From Hyaloscypha bicolor E (Eukaryota > Ascomycota > Leotiomycetes > Helotiales > Hyaloscyphaceae): a DNA stretch of 64,000 nt. The notes under the pieces were generated by a model, which did not search any database, was not told where the DNA came from, and saw nothing but the letters and a program-made list of their open reading frames with translations. The position numbers and the translations under genes were made by a program. Location of the stretch: NCBI RefSeq assembly GCF_002865645.1, contig NW_020194626.1, forward strand, positions 124,001 through 188,000, written 5' to 3'. Below are positions 43,300 through 53,740 of the stretch, piece after piece (position 1 is the first letter of the stretch; each line of letters starts with the position of its first letter).

Positions 43300-46200
43300 A
43301 TGGATCAGCCTACAAACCAGCCGAAACCCTCGCTCATCCCGCGTCCGTCGAGGTCCTCGAGGCTTCCCGTCCCAAGCTCCACACTTCGGCCTGCTGCTTC
43401 CAGAGAAAACCTGCAGCAGTCCCCAAGACAGACCATAAGCAATCCCCGTCTGCGAAGTGCCCCATCTCGAGAACACCTATCTGCGTCAACCTCCTCGAAA
43501 CCTCGACTATCTTCAACACCTACCAGGAAACCTCAAGCTCCAGCTCTACAAACCCGCCAGCGAGATGCTTCTGCAGAGACCGTCATATCCAAGCCGAAGA
43601 GCCAGCTTTTCAGAAAAGCTAGTGAAGATGTGTTGTTCAAAAAGCCCTCGAAGCCGGTATTACGGGAGGAGTTTGTGAGGCCGGATTCCACAGAAGAACA
43701 TGACCCGCCGCAAGGAAATGAAACTCTTCCTATCGAAGAAGAGGAGCAAACAGAGGTCAACGCTCACCGGAAACCCCGTCCGTCGTTATCAGAGCGAACG
43801 ATGGAAACTCTTCAAAACATACCCTCTTCTCCCGCTATGCGGAAACGAGGCTCCAGTTTCTTTGCCACGGAAAGTCCAGTGCGGCCCACGTCCAGCGGAA
43901 CCCAGAATTCGCGACCGGGGTCTAGCTCTGATGGTTCAATGAGACCACCATCGCGATCAGTGAGCTCGAGGCCATCTTCAAGAGCTGGCCCGGCCAGCTC
44001 AGTGCCGGTAGATTTCCGTGCTTCTACGAACACCTTCAGGCCTCCTCAGTCAACTCTCCAAGCTCCTACGCCGCTGAAGCGCCCAGGCAATGCCAAGTCT
44101 CTCAAGACTCCTTCCAGTACTCGGATCAATGCTGAACTTGCGGATAATACCCAGCAGAGATCACCGAGTCCAGTCAAACCAATGGGAGGGCTTCCAACTA
44201 TAACATCCGGAAGCAAGACCCTTTCATCGCGGCCATTGAAGCCACGAGCTTCTGTGACCGGACTCTTCCGTAAGCCTTCGATGCCGGCGTTAGATCAGTC
44301 GAACGAGTTGGATAGAATTGGTTATGTTCCAAAGAAGAAATCCGCTACTTTGTCAAATACCTCATCTGAAGCAGCATCCTCGACTTCCAAATCTTCCAAG
44401 GCGACGACAGCAATTACTTCAGGAGATGATCAGGAATCAACTCCAAGAAAGTCGTCTCTTGCACTGCGCGATCAGATTGCGAAGGCCAAAGCCGCCAAAC
44501 GTGCTGCTGCCGCAAAGCAGGCTCCTACAGCTGCTCCGAGTGCCGAAGAAGAAGTGCCTGTCATTCCAGCGGGTACCTTTGATTTTGGCTTATCAGATGA
44601 TCCCTTCAATCAGCAGATCAACCAGCATGGTGCGAAGGGGCTTCTACGGAAACGAATTTCTGCGGCGAGAACTGATGGCCGCCTCAATATTGCTGCCATG
44701 GGATTCAAGGAAATACCCGAAGAAGTTATGAATATGTATAGTCTCGAGTCCGTTGGCACGAAAGACGGAACTTGGGCAGAGTCGGTCGATTTGACTCGAT
44801 TTGTTGCTGCGGACAACGAGCTTGAATTGATTTGTGACGACGTCTTTCCTGATGTTGATCCACGGGAAGCTGGGGGTGATGAGGATGCCAAAGGCAATCA
44901 GTTCGGAGGCAAGTCTTGTATGAGATCGTGTATTGTTACTTTTTTGCTGACTCTACTAGGTTTGGAGACACTTGACTTACACGGTAATGTCTTGATTCAA
45001 CTTCCGATAGGTTTGAGAAGACTTGAGCTCCTGACGGCCCTGAATATTGTGAGTTGGCCTCGCATGGGTATTTCCATACATCTGCTGATATGAGTAGTCA
45101 AACAATAAACTTCCCAATGATTGCTTTTCAGTACTATCTCAAATAAAGTCGTTGCGGGATCTAAAGATCGGAGGCAATCTTTTGGCTGGTCCACTCGATG
45201 CAAGCATCACCAATCTGCAGAACCTCGAGGCTTTAGATCTGCAACGCAACTCTATAACCTCTTTACCAGAGGGGTTCTCTGAACTTCGGCAGCTACGGGT
45301 GCTCAACATTAACGAGAATCGTTTCACTTCGCTGCCATTCCAGACTTTACGCCGCCTTCCGCTTATCGAACTCTCGGCTGCTAAGAATAACCTTACTGGT
45401 ACCCTCGTTACTGCGGATGTTGAAGAGCTCCCTAAGTTACAAATTTTGGACGTTACTAGTAACGCTCTTGCAAGTCTGGACCTTTCAGGAGTTCTCAGCC
45501 TTCCATCTCTTCATCAATTGAGTTGCTCATCGAATCGACTGACTGGTCTTCCGGATATGGCATCCTGGGTATCCCTTCTGACACTCGCCGCTGAGGACAA
45601 TAACATCGAATCTATTCCTGATGGTTTCGTCACCTTGCCAAAGGTTAAGAATGTTAACTTTAATGGCAATAACCTAAGAGTTTTGGATGATCGGATCGGC
45701 GGCATGGAAAGCTTGGATATTCTCCGGATAGGCGGCAATCCATTGCGAGATAAAAAATTCTCTGGCATGACGACTGAAGATTTGAAGCGGGCCCTCAAGG
45801 CACGGATGGCACCCCCTGAGCCCGAACCTGACAAGGAGGTGGATGCTGATGGTGCATTCTATTCTGCACCAGTATCTCCAATTTCTCCGCGCTCGGCATC
45901 ATCAGAATGGCCAGTCAAACCTGGTGGAGTTCTGGATCGATCAAACACACAGTCTCATTCTCTCAACCCTGTTGTAGCTGCAGACATTGCTGCGAATCAT
46001 CCAATTAAGGTCTTGGAGCTCCACCACAACCTGTTCAAGGAGATACCAAGTTCTGTTGCTTTCTTCGCAGCTACGTTGACAACTTTGAGTCTAGCACACA
46101 ATGAGCTCACCAGCGACACATTCTTGAATGACGATCTCGAAATGCCAGCGTTGAAAGAGTTGAACCTCAGTTCTAACACATTCAATTCCGTCCAACCATT

Positions 46201-46573
46201 GATACAACATCTCAAAGCGCCACTGTTAGAAAGACTCGATATCAGCTTTAACCGACTAAACTCATTACCCCCGTTGAAGCGGTATTTTCCAAGCTTGATT
46301 ACTCTCCTGGCTTCGAACAATACAATCAGGGAATTATCTCCTGAGTCGGTCAAAGGCTTGAGGGTACTTGATTGTAGCAGCAACGACATCAACAGTCTTA
46401 ATTCACGGATTGGTTTGCTCGGCGGACCGGGTGGTCTTGAGATGCTGGACGTTAAGGGCAACAGATTCCGAGTCCCAAAGTATACGATTTTAGAGAAGGG
46501 AACGGAAGCTACTCTTTCATGGTTGAGAGACAGGATACCCGCTGGCGAAACGAGTCCCACAGATGTTGATTAG
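43300..46573 (+). CDS. Leucine-rich-repeat protein, LRRC40-like, with long disordered N-terminus
   Basis: Exons 43300-44908, 44960-45048 and 45098-46573 give 1057 residues. Residues 1-420 are Ser/Pro/Arg-rich and disordered. LRRs start around 440-540 and continue to the C-terminus, with units such as LETLDLHGNVLIQLPIGLRR, LEALDLQRNSITSLPEGFSE, LRVLNINENRFTSLPFQTLR, LKELNLSSNTFNSVQPLIQH and LERLDISFNRLNSLPPLKRY. A linker near 740-790 separates two LRR blocks. The family (LRRC40 in animals, uncharacterised LRR proteins in fungi) is thought to be a protein-binding scaffold; no catalytic domain is present. Intron 1 is inferred as a 51-base GC-AG intron (starting GCAAGT) giving FGGLETLDLH. Because it is three-fold and stop-free, reading through it would insert 17 residues. 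Confidence 0.86.
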
Positions 46574-46944
46574 GGGTTTAATTACAGATAATGTAGATAT
46601 GTGGCTGGTCTTGGCGTTGAGAGGTTGGAAGGCTGGAAGCAGTGGAAGCGGTTGATCCTTTTGGAGGTAATTGGTCCTGTATCCCTAATCACTGCTGCCT
46701 ACAAGGGCTGTAGCATATACATAATAGTAATGTCGTTCTTTTGGGTTAGTCATATGATTCTGAACAAAGAATATCTCATTTGTGAATTTGCCCCCCCCTT
46801 TATCTTGCCCGTGATTGGCAGCAGTCCAGCCGAGGCATTTACACGTGCTGGGTTGGGGAAGGAAAGTCCAACTCAAAACTTCCATCCGGAGCGCGCATCC
46901 TGGAATAAACAACAACCCTTATGTCACAATAATCCCAATTGAAG
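46574..46944. other. Short intergenic region
   Basis: This is the 3' flank of the LRR gene and the promoter of the next gene. Nothing recognisable. Confidence 0.5.
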
Positions 46945-48744
46945 ATGGCCTCGAAAGCAGACGAAGGGTCCAAAGGTCCGCGCGAGCGCATCTCTGCCAA
47001 GTCAACAGCAGATCCGATTCTCCGCAACGCGCTCCGCTACACCATCTCCGCGAAAGAGTACGAAACCCTGCACAAATATATCATCTCGCGCTCGAAGGTC
47101 TTGAAGAGGAATGCTCCTTCTCCTGCGAAGGTTGAGAAGCTGGTTGAGCGGCCCGGACGCGATGATTATAATGCGGCGGCTGTGAGGGATAGCTTGAGGG
47201 TTTTCCTTGCCACAGCGGCTGGGTTGAAGGCTTGGGCTGTGATTAGGGAGAATCTACTTGGGGGTGAGAAGATGAGGTGAGTGTCCAATCCCAATCCCTC
47301 CTTGATTGGAATCAAGCTAATGTGTGCTGTGATGTCAGGGGTAAGAGAATCCCCTTTTGGCGGAATGCGAATCTACGGTTGTCACTCTCACTGTCAACGA
47401 TTCTCCTGCTGCACAGGATTCTATTCCGGTTCTTTACGCGTCTGAGAGCTCACCTTCTTACGCCTGAGGCGAGGCCATTTCGCCAGAGGAATAAGAGGAC
47501 GAGCAAGACGCTGACTTCTAGTCTTGCGCCGGCCGTGGGGGCCAGTTTGGCGGGGTTCATGCTCGCGGTTTATCCTAAGGATCAGCTGAGAGTTACGATT
47601 TCGATATATGCCTTGAGTCGAGCAGCGGAGTTTGCGTATAATCTTGCGGAAGATGAGGGTTGGATTTGGGGGAAGGAGGGCAGTGGGTGGGAGAGGCCGT
47701 GGTGGTGGGGAAGTTGGTTGATCTTCCCGTTTACGAGTGGGCAGTTGCTGCATACTTTCGTCTTTGATAGGGACACTTTCCCAAAGGTATGGATAGAATC
47801 TTATGGCAATGAGTTAATGCTAACATGTTCAGGCATACGGAGATTTCATATTAAAATACTCTTCCCAGTACACTCAGCCCCGGCCGGAGGATTATCCTTC
47901 CAGCCTCCCATGGCCGGGCAAGTATGAAGTAGTCGACAATCTCGCTGAGATGGCTCGTCTCAATTATCCGTGCGTGGTATTTCTCCCCTACTACTACAAT
48001 GCTAACAAGTACAGACCATTTACCTCCCCGATCCTCTTCCCCAACAGCACAACCCTGCCAGCAACCCTTTCCGCAATATCACCAATTACTTCTCCAGCCC
48101 ACCCTCTAATAACATCCCTCACCTGTGCAACACTTCACCCCTCTGACCCCTCCTGTCTAAGAACATACCTCACATACTGGATCCGCGTCTTCCCCCCTCT
48201 AACCCGCTTCTTCACCGCCATCTTTTTGGTCCTCTACATCCCATCCTACAAAGCCTTCTACCGCGCTCCCATCACAACACTCAACCGCCTCGCTTCCACC
48301 ATCCTCCGCTACTCTACCTTCATGGCTGGCTCCGTGGGCACTGCCTGGGGTGCCATCTGCCTCTTCCAACAACTACTCCCCAAGAACTTCCTCGCTACGC
48401 AACGCTTCTTCCTCGGTGGGATGTTAGGCGGTGTCTGGGGCTATGTCGTGCGGAAACAGGCGAGAGGAGAGTTCCTCTATAGTTTGAGAGCGTCGATGGA
48501 TTCTCTCTGGAAGGTGGGGAGGAAGAGGGGTTGGTGGAGAGGCATTAGGGGTGGTGATGTGTGGCTCTTTGTTGTGAGTTTGATGGTTGTTAATTTGGTT
48601 TATGAGAGGGATGGGCGGGCGCTTAGAAGTGGCGTTATTAGGAGGGGGGTTAGTGGGATGAGGGGTGAGGGGTGGAGGGACTTCGTGGAGGAGCAGGAGA
48701 AGAGGTTGAAAGAAGATCTGAAGGGCAAGGGGCGGGTGCAATAA
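46945..48744 (+). CDS. TMEM135-like multi-pass membrane protein
   Basis: Exons 46945-47276, 47339-47786, 47833-47969 and 48015-48744 join in phase to 548 residues. Membrane-type segments are visible at about 125-145 (LRLSLSLSTILLLHRILFRF), near 180-200 (SLAPAVGASLAGFMLAVYP), near 235-260, and three in the last exon (LTRFFTAIFLVLYIPSYKAF, GSVGTAWGAICLFQQLLPKN and FFLGGMLGGVWGYVVRKQA). The order of segments and the loops FPLTSGQLL-like FPFTSGQLLHTFVFDRDTFP and SSLPWPGKYEVVDNLAEMAR agree with the TMEM135 family, which in animals sits in mitochondria and peroxisomes and affects lipid and organelle dynamics. A soluble basic N-terminus precedes the first segment. The precise transport or structural role in fungi is unknown. 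Confidence 0.84.
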
Positions 48745-49421
48745 GGATAGGGAGAAGGGTGGTGGTCATGAAATTATGATTTATGTGTATGATAGTCATA
48801 GTTAATATCTTAAAGGAACATTTCTTGACCATTTCCTAGTTTGTTCTGCGACATTGAAGGCTATCGACTTGTCTTCACAAAACAAGCGTTATACAGTGAT
48901 TCAAGAGACTCCTGTATAATAGAGGCATTCACTTTCGATTAAAAAGATGTTCAAAATTTTAGTGCTTAGACACGGCGTGCCTGCCTTTCTATGAATTGTG
49001 GTTTCTGATAAAGGTTTGGTGCTTTCATCTCATTGCATTATAGTGGCTTTCATTCTTCCAATTCACTCCTTAGCCAGAGGGTTAAAGGTTTTGCTGTATC
49101 TCTCTGTAGCTGACTCGCCTTCTCGCCTTTGACTTTGTTCGTTATCGAACCAGCTTACCTTCAAGTGAATACTTTGTCCTACTCTTAGGATTTTGGGTTA
49201 AGTAATTTGCACCTTTTCCACAGATGCAGGTGCTACTGTCTCCTCACCTTCTTTCATAACGCACTTTAGACGTAGAGGGCTTTGTTGGACATGTGCCCAT
49301 CTTTCCTAGGCTACTCGGAGACTCAACTGATTCAAGGGCTTTACACACGACTCTCCCACACACAAACTTTGGATATAGACAGAATGCAAGCAGTCTTACA
49401 TAACTTCAACTTTTCATTCCT
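48745..49421. other. Intergenic, no gene seen
   Basis: Mixed-composition DNA at the start of the gene-poor segment. I see no coding trace. Confidence 0.45.
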
Positions 49422-49990
49422 CTAAATCATAGCTGGAACATTGATACACTCAATATTCCACACCGTCCCACCTGCCGACACTTCAAGCCCGGTATAGGCA
49501 GTCCCTCACGATGCTGCCAAATTATTCCCAAAAGCTGTGTCTGACGATGCGATGGTAATAACCATATTTTTATAAGTCTATGCTGCAATGGTGCCACTGT
49601 AGCTATTGTCACATTCCGTTCCTGTTTCCCATCTGCTTAAAGTCAACTCTGCTCTTCTCAAAAGTGGGTCTCGGAGTTCTGAAGGTGCAAGAGCTAAGGA
49701 TGTGAATACTTACCCAGTCATCGGCCCAGAATCATGAACGAAGCTGAATAAATACGCTCTAGTGATGGCGTTGGTTACATTTCTGGAGACGTTAGAAATC
49801 TTGGAGTGAGGGGTGGAAGGGAAAGGGGAAAGAGAGAAAGCTCACTGGGTCCAGGAAAGTCCGCCTGCACTCCTCGAATACTCAATCCTCACTTCATGTG
49901 TCCTTTCCACCACACCAGCGGAGCCACCCAGCTGGCCAAAACTCCCGAAGAGGGAGGCTCGTACACACCTGCATCATCAGCAGTCCTTCT
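49422..49990 (-). pseudogene. Broken exons of an unidentified gene
   Basis: On the minus strand 49628-49422 reads as coherent protein (ETGTECDNSYSGTIAA, then TYKNMVITIASSDTAFGNNL and LEVSAGGTVWNIECINVPAM) but with TAG at 49580-49578 and TGA at 49508-49506. Upstream, an exon-like stretch ending at 49846 before a GTGAGC donor reads GVVERTHEVRIEYSRSAGGL. A short exon between an acceptor (CACTAG) and a GTAAGT donor (YLFSFVHDSGPMTG, about 49757-49714) may link them. Both stops are one C-to-T or G-to-A change from sense codons. I cannot name the family; the EVRIEY stretch is reminiscent of PA14-like beta-strands but too short to claim. Confidence 0.35.
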
Positions 49991-51840
49991 CTCTCCCTCC
50001 AACCTTCACGCTTCCCTCCGGAATAGTGGGGTTAAAACTCACCATTCCCCCGTCTAAGCCCCATATTAAGTATTATCCGGCCAGCTCTCAAGGGTGCTCT
50101 AAATCAGATCGCCAGTTCCATTCGACATACCATGTCAGAGGAACAGCTCACCATTTTGCGTGGAGGGGGCGGTACCCGGGATGAGTGTGGTAACTGCAAG
50201 GATGTGTGGGAGGTGGTTGGAACTAAAGACTGGATGGGGAGGGGTCAGCGTTGCTTAAAGATATAGTTCACAAGGAAATCGGATGAGATATTTTGGGGAG
50301 TAATGGGATTGGGGTTGAGAATGGGAGAGTGAGAGGGGAGGACGAAGGGATGCAGAGAGGGAGATCAGCCTTACCAGAGCGCCTCCCCAGCTATCTCTCT
50401 GGTGAGATGTGCTGAAGTGCGTGTGATAGCAAGAACGATGGTGAAGAAGTGTTAGGCGAACGTTTTGAGGTTTCACAACAATGTAGAGAATGAAACTATG
50501 ACTGAGGGGCTGATATAGAAGAGAGAGATGGAATGAGACCGGATGCTAGCTGTGGAAGCCGAGGCGTGATGTCCCAAGACCCTTCTGGCAATAAATGATT
50601 GAAGCTTTCTTAGTTGTTTGAAAAAACAATATCTTTGCCAGGTAATCTATGTTCTAGAGATGGGATGAAACGAGTACCGGTGGTGTGAACCCGCGAAAAA
50701 TCAGACTGAAATTTGGAGGACGGATGATGGCATGATTTAGATTTCGTGCTTGATAATTTTCCGAGCCTGGTGATAAAACACAACTATTTACAAGAAGATA
50801 TTCCACAGATTCGGAAGGGGACACGATGAGAAGGTGAAGAGTGAGAATTTCTCCCCCGCAAAAATCTCGGCACTTACGAAGGAAAAATTGACAGGATGAA
50901 GGTATCCAACCTCCACTCGGTCCACATTGGAGGATAATAAAATCAACTTGGTGAATGTGGGGAATTCTGTCAAGCTTACCCTGGTAATGCAGTCGAAACG
51001 AAAATTCTACACGAGAAATATACTCGAAACGAGCACCCCCTTTAAATTTCCCCACCACTCAGAAATGGGGAGAAAGATCTGAATGCGGCAAGCCTTGCGT
51101 GGCGGTCGAGAAGTCTAGCCATTATACAAGTAGGGCTTGTGATAGGATAGGATATTTTCCCAAGAGAACGGGGGATCATTGCAGACATTGTGCTTCTGAA
51201 TCTACAAGTCGCTTTAGAACTTCGCAAGATCAACGCTTCCAGTTGTCACGGGATATTTAGAATTTGCGTCGGCACTAAAAGTGAGCACTGGAAAGGCATT
51301 ATGGAGGAGCTGCGCCCCTAGCAGGGAGAAATAATCAGGTGAACCGTGAACATCTTATGGGTCCATCTCCTGGTCGAAGCCATCGTTCTATTTCCCCAAC
51401 TCCAAGTCTGTCACTCTCAAATCACCTTCTTGACATCGTGACATCGAGTCACTTCATCAATTTCAATCTTCGTTGGCCTCTCTGTCCTTCGTCGAGTTAT
51501 CTCAGCCAAGACTCGCTCTGGAGTCTGTCTCTGGACCGAATCTATTTCTGAGTAGCCCTCATGAACCGAGGGTTACTCAGACCACACGCAATATCTCAAT
51601 GGCTTTGCTCTCATGAAATATCTGGAAACCCGGAAAAAACAAAACGGTCAATCCAACTACCGTAACTTTGGATCAACACCCAGCAAATTTCTTGAACCAA
51701 CGCCATAAATGAATCGGATTTCAGCATAGAAAATCCGTCGATGTCCCTTGCAGCAAGTATCTTTCCAGAACTCGATAAGCACCAGTGATGGACATATGGA
51801 CCAAGAGAGAGATAATGAATACGATCGATCAAAACGGCTA
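49991..51840. other. Gene-poor DNA
   Basis: Only weak minus-strand traces, for example frames ending in a GTAAGT donor near 50875, without a coherent gene model. A 134-codon minus-strand frame (50654-51058) covers the same place and looks accidental. Confidence 0.35.
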
Positions 51841-52511
51841 GAACGGTGTTTTGAGAGCGGCGGAAATTTATGGACGAAATTCTTTCAAAGAGTATCACTT
51901 CGGTTTCGCACGGGAGATGCTGGAGCTAAGCACTTCAACGACGCTTACTGTCTTTGGTGAACCCGCACGGCAGTTAGTTACTCGGCTGTATGGGGAAAAG
52001 TCTGTTGTGAGAATATCAAAATGGTGTTATAGTAAGGAGTCCAATAATGTAACTGACAATCTTCTTGGATTCTGCCCACCTACTCTAGCGGCGGATCCAC
52101 TACTTGTTTCACCCAGAGTTCTTTGAGAAGTGGGCAACGCTACCCGAAATCGAGGCTTGTACGCGTCTCTTGGGTATGATGAAGTTTCAAAGCAATATTT
52201 TCTCCAATTGCAATGTTCTGCATAGCGTGCCCCATTTGCTTCCGCCTGTGATCGACGAAATCGAGAAAACTGACGAGACCTTTGAAGACGACGAGTGTCC
52301 TATTGATCTGCCGGCTATGCAAGACCAGTTTGAAGCCACGCGTTTTCAAGGACGATCATTGACTCACAAGACGATACGGGGGGGAGGCGATGATGAGAAA
52401 GAGAAGTTCTCCCCGAACTTCAAATTTGTGGCCAGGGTTATGGGAAGTCTCTGTGATGTGCTGAGGGGGACCATTTCATTTCCCTTTGGTAATATGACAA
52501 CGGACGACTGA
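51841..52511 (+). pseudogene. Fragment of an uncharacterised fungal protein, with a frame break
   Basis: Two frames continue one another. The first (51841 to about 52085) reads RAAEIYGRNSFKEYHFGFAR, EMLELSTSTTLTVFGEPARQ and TDNLLGFCPPT. One base later the second frame continues with RRIHYLFHPEFFEKWATLPE to a stop at 52511. Joining them needs either a one-base frameshift near 52085 or a 41-base intron from GTAACT (52048) to CTCTAG. The layout (a VFGEPAR block followed by YLFHPEFF) resembles an expanded, uncharacterised family of fungal proteins I know only loosely. There is no start codon at the left end, so the N-terminus is missing or in another exon. Confidence 0.4.
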
Positions 52512-52945
52512 TGACAATGGAATATGGCTTATCAAACTGGAAATGACGGAGGTGTAGTACAAGGTCCGTCAATCTTGTGAGACTTCTGGCAGTTTTGTTT
52601 CACCCGAATGTACTCGGGATATGGGTACTTTCCACATGACTGAGGTGAACAATGAACTTGAAGAAGCAAAATAATGAGATGATTCTTGATATGAAAAACG
52701 TAAGTTAAGCAGACTCATTCAATAACGAATTCGAGGATGACTTCCGGTTGGGCAGCGTCCAGAACTCACATCGGGATCTGATCGATGGGCCGGCTCGGCT
52801 TGAGGGCTGCCCCGAACGGGTAGCACTTGCTTCTGAACTGTACGATGGATCCCCACCCGAGATATAGTAACAGAGAAGTCACATTACCATCTATCCATGC
52901 CAGAACCCATGCCTATAGTTGACCCTCAAAGGCAGAGAAACATAC

Positions 52946-53740
52946 CCAACGTAATCTGTACAACTGCATATCAGGGGTCCAGACCTCCTTAAATAGCTTA
53001 TCAGAGTAACACATGCCTGAGCCATCTGCATCATAAACAGCTAAGCAGTCCTTCCAGATGAAGAAAACCTTCCCAATAAACTGAATTGTGGAGTAGGCGT
53101 TGCATCGGGAAAAAATAACTTTCCGCCATGCTTTTCGTCCACTGGGACGATTGAGGATAATTTCAGTGATAGATCAGTTTGGTCCCAGCTCCCCGGTTCC
53201 TCAGGGTGAGACAGATCGACATTCGTCGATATCGGGCTTGAAGGGGTTCGGAAGAAAAGAAAAGATGGGTCCAAGACTAACGCAGGTACGCGTGCTAGAT
53301 GCAAGGAGGTTGGAATGAGATAAGATTGAGGCTGGAACAGCTAAGAGATGGAAACTAGGAGCACGTGTGAAATATGAAAAGGGGTAAGGTGGCACGTGAT
53401 GGCCTCGGTCGCGTATTTGAGATGGTGAGGGGTAGGATGAGGAGGGGATGTGATTGAATGGGAGTACGAACCAGAGATACACCGATGCAAAAACTTACGA
53501 GAGTGAAATTGAAATCCTTCTTGACATCAGGTCCGCTCAATTTCTTAAGTATTTCATCACGAGCTAAGCCGCCCTTTGCTGCACGCAATCTCAGGCCGCA
53601 ATCGGCATCCTTCTGCCCTCGCTCGTGGTGGATAAAAGCCGGCACTAATTTTTCAATGCCCCAAGTCAAAGTTCTATATCTCAAAGCCCAATCTCCCAAT
53701 GTTCCCTCGACTAACAGTTCATTCAAATTCTACCCCTTCG
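52946..53740 (-). CDS. Possible multi-exon gene, unknown function
   Basis: On the minus strand a stretch from about 53730 to 53503 reads LNELLVEGTLGDWALRYRTL and KKLSGPDVKKDFNFTL, then meets a GTAAGT donor. A second stretch, 53173-52946, reads RPSGRKAWRKVIFSRCNAYS, FIGKVFFIWKDCLAVYDADG and YSDKLFKEVWTPDMQLYRLR, ending at a GTATGT donor. An acceptor CCCAG lies inside it near 53149. The phases do not join directly, so an exon is missing from my model or the gene is damaged. I recognise no domain and no start codon. It could be part of a decayed paralogue. Confidence 0.35.

Noticed and set aside
50654..51058. 134-codon minus-strand frame
   Set aside because: It contains good splice-donor sequences in the middle and reads differently in two competing frames. 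There is not enough support for a gene model.
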